Below, in pieces: positions 25,260 through 29,417 of a DNA stretch of 29,417 nt. The stretch lies in contig DBPT01000009.1 of the NCBI GenBank assembly GCA_002304925.1, positions 1 to 29,417 on the forward strand. Direction: 5' to 3'. The first letter of the stretch is position 1, and every line of letters begins with the position of its first letter. The position numbers and the translations under genes are program-made. Origin of the DNA: Prolixibacteraceae bacterium UBA1413 (GTDB lineage Bacteria > Bacteroidota > Bacteroidia > Bacteroidales > Prolixibacteraceae). Below the pieces are notes generated by a model. The model was not told the DNA's origin and made no database searches. It worked only from the letters and a program-made list of their open reading frames with translations.

Positions 25260-25623
25260 TTAATATTTTGCCTGTATGCTGATAATCAGGATATTCTGGT
25301 TGACAGCTTTTCCCCACTCGATGCCTTTGATTATCCTGGTGCCGTCAGCCTAAGTGTAAAATAGAGATTTAAGGGCGATCGATTTGGTATAACCAAAATA
25401 ACCGTGGCCTCCAAGGTCAAGTTTGGCTCCGATTGCTCTTTCCCCGGGGTAAAGGGTTGACCACCAGGGACCATTCGACGACTTCCCGTTGATCGGTTGA
25501 ATATTCCACTTCATAATTGGGTCGGTTAAATTTTCCTATCCGTAAACTAAAAGTTTTGGTACGGTGATCATTTACAACAGCACTGGCATCTTTAAAAGAA
25601 AAACTTCCGGAAGTTAAATCAGG
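25260..25623 (-). pseudogene. Phosphate-selective-porin-like (OprO/P type) C-terminal remnant
   Basis: Reading the minus strand from 25623, one frame gives SGSFSFKDASAVVNDHRTKT and FSLRIGKFNRPNYEVEYSTDQREVV in two consecutive pieces. After a frame change near 25480 it gives TLYPGERAIGAKLDLGGHGY, FGYTKSIALKSLFYT and a stop. A further frame change yields GIEWGKAVNQNILIISIQAK followed by Y and the final TAA at 25262-25260. The RPNYEVEYS, QREV and LYPGERAIGAKL wording resembles Bacteroidota porins with the phosphate-selective O/P domain, and the end looks like a last barrel strand. At least two frameshifts and a missing N-terminal half show that it is dead. Its position next to the pst operon fits a former phosphate porin. 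Confidence 0.5.
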
Positions 25624-25762
25624 TTACAAAAACTATGTGCATTGGTACTGGTAGCATTTACCTGGGCTTATAAGGCCGGAATTCATCTCTATAGTTTGAA
25701 TCCAATAAAAATTATCTGGCATTGAAGACGAGCCTATAGTATTTTGTAAATATGGCTTGATT

Positions 25763-25795
25763 TATATCGCTAATATGTTAATTATCAGTGATATA
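25763..25795. repeat. Imperfect hairpin in the gap before the membrane-protein gene
   Basis: TATATCGCT (25763-25771) can pair with AGTGATATA (25787-25795), with one G-T pair and a 15-base loop. The gap 25624-25901 otherwise shows no recognisable gene or repeat. It could be a terminator or leader structure; nothing else supports a role. Confidence 0.25.
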
Positions 25796-25901
25796 GATAA
25801 ATTTTAGAAAGTAGTAAATTATTGTCATGTACTTAGCTGAGTGAAACAAATTTTTTACAAAAGCTTAATGCTTTTTCTTTCCTGGTTACAAGCAAGGTGA
25901 A

Positions 25902-25909
25902 TATTTTTG
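25902..25909 (+). promoter_or_regulatory. Promoter -7 element before the three-gene unit
   Basis: TATTTTTG fits TAnnTTTG and sits 22 bases before the ATG at 25932. No convincing TTTG -33 element is seen, only a T-rich stretch near 25872-25880. Confidence 0.4.
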
Positions 25910-25931
25910 TAATTATCTGAATTTTAGATAT

Positions 25932-26660
25932 ATGAAAACGAACTCAGTCTATTTATCTATCTTTTCGATTGTAGTTTTTTATATTGGCTGGGGAGTTTCT
26001 CAGCTACTAAGTACCAAAACGCAATACTCACTACTGTCAAGCCTGTTGTTTTCTATTGTTTTTACAGGTCTGATCGGATGTTTTATCCCAATATATTTCA
26101 AAAACAGATTCCATTGGAGATACAATAAACCAGGTTCAAACAGAATAGCAGGTTATCTTTTTCTGATCCTGGCAATAGTGTTTTCAACAATATTATCGGG
26201 AGCCTTTGTTAAAGCCATTGATTTGAAATATTCATGGAGCTTGATTCTCAAATATATACTGCTGTTTTTCCCGATGTCCCTGGGAATTGGCTTGTTCGCA
26301 TTTTTATTAATTCCGAACATGTTACATGATTGGAACAAGAACAAAATTAAAAGCGTATTGTTAATTGTCTCAATAAGCATCTTTTTCTTGCTTTCATTTT
26401 ATGTTGATTCATTGTTTCAGGATATGGAGTTAGCCGCTACTATGGGATTTATCGGATTGTTACTGGGTTTGGGCTATTTCTTTCTCAGAAACTTTTGGGT
26501 TGTTTACCTGACGCTTTTTATAATAATGTTGGTGAACACATTAGCTGACAACAAGTACGATGAATATAGCTATTGGGTTGTAATTGCCAGTACTCTCTTG
26601 TCTTTAACAATACTTGCGTTTGACTTTATAAAAAACAGAAAATCAAGAACAGAATCTTAA
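25932..26660 (+). CDS. Multi-pass inner-membrane protein of unknown function
   Basis: This 242-residue protein is almost entirely hydrophobic, with about seven predicted membrane helices (for example around residues 7-27, 35-54, 72-92, 104-128, 140-157, 167-197 and 213-232) and short charged loops. I do not recognise a family motif; no CAAX-protease (EExxxR) or transporter signature is visible. It begins a tight three-gene unit, with the serine hydrolase starting 2 bp after its stop. A role in the membrane together with that hydrolase is plausible, but the function is unknown. Its base composition is A+T-richer than that of the glycan locus. Confidence 0.7.
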   Translation: MKTNSVYLSIFSIVVFYIGWGVSQLLSTKTQYSLLSSLLFSIVFTGLIGCFIPIYFKNRFHWRYNKPGSNRIAGYLFLILAIVFSTILSGAFVKAIDLKYSWSLILKYILLFFPMSLGIGLFAFLLIPNMLHDWNKNKIKSVLLIVSISIFFLLSFYVDSLFQDMELAATMGFIGLLLGLGYFFLRNFWVVYLTLFIIMLVNTLADNKYDEYSYWVVIASTLLSLTILAFDFIKNRKSRTES

Positions 26661-26662
26661 TA

Positions 26663-27724
26663 ATGGAAAAGAATATGACAACTGAAAAGGAAAAATCACT
26701 TCAAGCTGTCCTGGATAAAATAGTTGATAGCAAAAAAGTATTCGGAACATCTTTTGCTTTTAAAAAAGATGGAGTAACCTGGCAAGGGGCATCGGGTGAT
26801 TTAACCATAGACCGGCCTTACTTTATTGCAAGCACCACCAAACTGTTTACTACCGCTATCATACTGAAACTGAGAGCAGAAGGCAAGTTAAGTCTGGAGG
26901 ATAAAATAAGCAAATACATTGATGCTTCAATTTTATCCGGACTGCATGTTTACAAAGGAAAAGACTATTCCCGGGAACTATCCGTCAGGCACTTGCTCTC
27001 TCACACATCGGGTCTTCCTGACTATTTTCAAGACAAAGGAGCAAGCGGGAAGAGCCTGGAAGATGAAATAATGGCAGGTAATGACCAGTTCTGGACTTTT
27101 GAACAAGCCATTGAAAAGTCAAAAAGAATCTCCCCTCTTTTTGTTCCCGGAACAAAAGGGAAAGCAAAATACTCAGACGCCAATTTCCAACTTTTGGGAA
27201 AAATCATTGAGACCATAACGGGTAAATCCTATTCCGAAAACTGTCAGGAGCGTATAATTCAACCACTTGATTTATCAAAAACCTACCTCTATCAGGATGC
27301 AACTGATGAAACGCCCATGATGTTATATCATAAAAGCAGGAAATTGAATATCCCCAAAGCAATGACATCTTTTGGAGCAGACGGAGGAATCGTGTCGGTC
27401 TCTGCCGATATGCTTGTTTTTATTGAAGCATTCTTCACTGGTAAATTGTTCCCGTTAGCCTATATCGCCGAACTGCAGGAATGGAACAGAATTTTCCCAC
27501 CAATGCGTGCAGGTGTTGGCATTCATCTGTTCAAACTTCCCCGGATTTTTGATCCTGCAGGCGCAATTCCATATTTCATAGGGCATTCAGGACTTTCAGG
27601 CGCTTTGGCATTTTACAGTCCAAAAGAAAATCTCTATATCGCCGGAACCGTAAATCAAACAGCACATCCCGACATCTCTTTCAGGACAATGATTTCATTA
27701 ACTCAACGAATTCTGAAGAGATGA
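26663..27724 (+). CDS. Serine hydrolase of the beta-lactamase/penicillin-binding-protein-like family
   Basis: This 353-residue protein shows the three active-site elements of the class C beta-lactamase-like fold. They are SxxK (Ser57-Thr-Thr-Lys60 in ASTTKLFTTAIILKL), the tyrosine motif YSDAN (Tyr170), and a GHSGLSGALAF segment near 308 in place of KTG. LLSHTSGLPDYF is also typical. Such enzymes act as esterases, peptidases or amidases; true beta-lactamase activity is not implied. No signal peptide is visible, so it appears cytoplasmic unless membrane association comes from partners. It overlaps the next gene by 4 bp and follows the membrane-protein gene by 2 bp, indicating an operon. Confidence 0.87.
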   Translation: MEKNMTTEKEKSLQAVLDKIVDSKKVFGTSFAFKKDGVTWQGASGDLTIDRPYFIASTTKLFTTAIILKLRAEGKLSLEDKISKYIDASILSGLHVYKGKDYSRELSVRHLLSHTSGLPDYFQDKGASGKSLEDEIMAGNDQFWTFEQAIEKSKRISPLFVPGTKGKAKYSDANFQLLGKIIETITGKSYSENCQERIIQPLDLSKTYLYQDATDETPMMLYHKSRKLNIPKAMTSFGADGGIVSVSADMLVFIEAFFTGKLFPLAYIAELQEWNRIFPPMRAGVGIHLFKLPRIFDPAGAIPYFIGHSGLSGALAFYSPKENLYIAGTVNQTAHPDISFRTMISLTQRILKR

Positions 27725-28287
27725 AAGATAAAGGCAATTCAGTTACAGTTTTTAATGCCCGATTAATAGGGGCTTTCTTTCTGTTGGCTTTTTTAGCCTA
27801 TGGTATCGGAAGACAATTATTCGAAAGCACCGATGATCCTGAAAAATATCTGGGTGCTTCATTAATCATCGCCAACTCGGTGATGGTTCTGTTTATAGGG
27901 ATTTTATTGAGAAAAACATTGAAGCTATACAATCCAACGGTTGGTAATATCTATCTTTTTACAAGAATATTTGAAGCCCTGGCACTCTTAACAATACTCT
28001 TAAACGGAAATGTATCAGATGACCTGGGATATTTTCCTGCAATGCTGGTGTTAGGGATTGGCAGTATTCCAATGTGTTTGACATTGCTTAAACACAAAAT
28101 CACGCCATCCTGGCTGGCAATTTGGGGAGCGGCAGGCTATGCTGTTTTTGCCTTTGGCTTTCTGATGGAGTTGTTTGGAAAAGTGTGGAGCATGTACCTT
28201 CTTGGTCCCGGCGGACTTTGGGAGGTGGTTTTTGCGGTTTGGTTAATTATGCGAAGAAGTAAGAATGTAAAACCAAAGACCGACTAA
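27721..28287 (+). CDS. DUF4386-like membrane protein
   Basis: This 188-residue protein has about six membrane helices, and its wording resembles the DUF4386 family: ARLIGAFFLLAFLAYGIG, RIFEALALLTILL, LKHKITPSWLAIWGAAGYAVFAFGF, and a closing LGPGGLWEVVFAVWLI. The function of the family is unknown. Its ATG overlaps the stop of the hydrolase gene in an ATGA-type junction, so the two are translationally coupled. The C-terminus is basic and probably cytoplasmic. Confidence 0.75.
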   Translation: MKDKGNSVTVFNARLIGAFFLLAFLAYGIGRQLFESTDDPEKYLGASLIIANSVMVLFIGILLRKTLKLYNPTVGNIYLFTRIFEALALLTILLNGNVSDDLGYFPAMLVLGIGSIPMCLTLLKHKITPSWLAIWGAAGYAVFAFGFLMELFGKVWSMYLLGPGGLWEVVFAVWLIMRRSKNVKPKTD

Positions 28288-28384
28288 CAAGTGCATGAAT
28301 AAAAAAAAGAGAATTGTAAAACTAAAAATAATATACGAATGTTATAAGGAATAATGACTATCATATTTGTTACCTAAATCAATA

Positions 28385-28497
28385 TTAGGGGCGTAGCCCT
28401 GTAATCTTAGTAGCGAAACAACACAAAAAAATAAGGGGCGTTAGCCCTGTCATCTTATTCTTTATCAAAAAATCTAAGATGTCACCCCTACGGGGCT
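28385..28497. repeat. Cluster of palindromic repeats (two direct, one inverted)
   Basis: The 28288-28618 gap contains three related units. Unit A (28385-28410) has GGGGCGTAGCCCTGTAATCT. Unit B (28431-28457) has GGGGCGTTAGCCCTGTCATC. Unit C (28475-28497) is inverted, TAAGATGTCACCCCTACGGG. Each has its own short GGGGC/GCCCC palindrome, and B and C can pair through TGTCATCTTA and TAAGATGTCA. The layout resembles dispersed REP-like repeats seen between Bacteroidota genes. It may also end transcription of the upstream unit. Confidence 0.6.
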
Positions 28498-28618
28498 TTC
28501 GATGGTGTTAAAACCGATATTCATATAAAGAATATATTTACGATTATTGTGTTTATATTTAGTGAATACGTTGGTCTTCATGAAAAAAATACAAACCACA
28601 ACTATAAATACATTCATA

Positions 28619-29263
28619 ATGACTAAAAAAGTAAGTCTGTCAGAATCAGTTATTCAAAAAAATGAATATAAACGAAAGTTCAACCTATGGGAATTGTATC
28701 GTTCATTTGTTTTTTCGGGCAGGGCAATTGTTAAACTAATTAGAAATAATAAAACAAAATTAGTTGATAACCATTTTGTGGAGCGTTTGCAGTTGGCTGT
28801 AACTGAGGTAAATGGTTGTGCAGCCTGTTCGTATCAGCATACAAAAATGGCTCTGAAACAAGGTATGAGCAATGAAGAAATAAGTAGCTTTTTGAGTGGA
28901 GAAAGTGATTTTATTAAACCGGAAGAAGTAAAAGGCATCCTGTTTGCTCAGCACTTTGCCGATTCCAGAGGGTTCCCCAAAAAATACGCCTACGATGCCA
29001 TTGAAGAAGAGTACGGCAAAGAAAAAGCAAGTATTATTCTCGCCGCTTCGCAAGTGATGATTGCAGGGAATATGTACGGAATCCCCCTTAGCGCATTTCT
29101 TTCCAGACTTCAAGGGAAACCCTACAAAGGCAGCACACTGTTTTATGAATTAGGGATGCTGATATTTGGCACGCTTTGTTTGCCAGTTGGAATAATTCAT
29201 GGATTCCTAAGAGGTTTGATTGGGTTGCCCAATGAAAAATTTGACGAAAGCCCGACTGAATAG
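28619..29263 (+). CDS. AhpD/carboxymuconolactone-decarboxylase-like protein
   Basis: This protein of about 214 residues is all-helical and contains the AhpD-type redox motif in VNGCAACSYQHTKMALKQGMS, with Cys-Ala-Ala-Cys and a histidine three residues later. In AhpD this cysteine pair reduces a partner peroxiredoxin. The family also includes decarboxylases that lack the cysteines. The C-terminal part (LGMLIFGTLCLPVGIIHGFLRGLIGLP) is hydrophobic and may sit on the membrane, which is unusual for AhpD and about doubles the usual motif-containing core. The ATG at 28619 (MTKKVSLSESV) is my choice; the ATG at 28580 is possible. No peroxiredoxin gene lies nearby. Confidence 0.75.
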   Translation: MTKKVSLSESVIQKNEYKRKFNLWELYRSFVFSGRAIVKLIRNNKTKLVDNHFVERLQLAVTEVNGCAACSYQHTKMALKQGMSNEEISSFLSGESDFIKPEEVKGILFAQHFADSRGFPKKYAYDAIEEEYGKEKASIILAASQVMIAGNMYGIPLSAFLSRLQGKPYKGSTLFYELGMLIFGTLCLPVGIIHGFLRGLIGLPNEKFDESPTE

Positions 29264-29370
29264 AAAAAACACGAAACGCCAACATAAGGTTAGAACATGC
29301 TGGATTTTGAGGAGAACGTCATCCAACATATATTTAAAACGAACCTAATAGCAAAACAGTAAATTTAAAG

Positions 29371-29417
29371 ATGAATAACAACGATGTAGTACAATATGAT
29401 ACTCCCCTTTTTTCGAC
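29371..29417 (+). CDS. Start of an unidentified reading frame, cut by the window edge
   Basis: An ATG after an A-rich leader opens MNNNDVVQYDTPLFS and runs off the end. A TAAATTTA sequence 12 bp upstream is one base from a promoter -7 element. Too little is visible to name the product. Confidence 0.3.
   Translation, partial: MNNNDVVQYDTPLFS

Noticed and set aside
28288..28546. Possible CRISPR array from the spaced repeats
   Set aside because: Only three units, one inverted, with unequal spacing and no cas genes; palindromic REP-like repeats explain it better.

Overview
The window reads as the chromosome of a Bacteroidota species, probably Bacteroidales-like, though the exact lineage is not decidable from sequence alone. 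The grounds are a SusC/SusD pair, lipoprotein signal peptides, promoters of the TAnnTTTG type, A-rich leaders without strong Shine-Dalgarno sequences, and IS66 and IS982 debris of Bacteroidota type. The glycan block is visibly richer in G+C than the right-hand third (one 60-nt sample from each gave 50% and 38%).

Left edge (1-752): the end of an IS66 element on the minus strand. It has tnpA, a tnpB start that runs into what looks like tnpC, and a terminal repeat at 541-564. It abuts a decayed IS982 transposase fragment at 565-752.

Glycan block (840-17651): a minus-strand gene encodes a membrane-spanning regulator with a LamG-like and Kelch sensor outside and a SARP-type winged helix inside. 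Divergent from it is a co-directional polysaccharide utilization locus: a GH71/GH99-like lipoprotein, SusC, SusD, a second GH99-like lipoprotein that lacks both acidic residues of the catalytic motif, two paralogous calcineurin-like phosphoesterases, a purple-acid-phosphatase-like enzyme, a GH92 alpha-mannosidase, and a truncated SusC pseudogene. My reading is a locus for a phosphorylated alpha-mannoside, such as a phosphomannan or GPI-like glycan. The outer-membrane proteins bind and import it, the GH99-like enzyme cuts internally, phosphoesterases remove phosphate, and GH92 trims mannose.

A second, nearly identical IS982 remnant (17723-18033) closes the block, so a 188-bp direct repeat brackets the regulator and the whole locus.

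Phosphate block (18146-25623, minus strand): pstS-pstC-pstA-pstB-phoU-phoB-phoR. A strong Pho-box candidate (three GTTACA units at an exact 11-bp period) lies upstream of pstS, and a decayed porin of the phosphate-selective type lies beyond it. Phosphate released by the neighbouring phosphatases could feed this transporter, but I saw no Pho box in front of the phosphatase genes.

Right edge (25932-29417, plus strand): a three-gene unit (multi-pass membrane protein, serine beta-lactamase-like hydrolase, DUF4386-like membrane protein), a cluster of palindromic repeats, an AhpD/carboxymuconolactone-decarboxylase-like protein, and the first codons of another reading frame.
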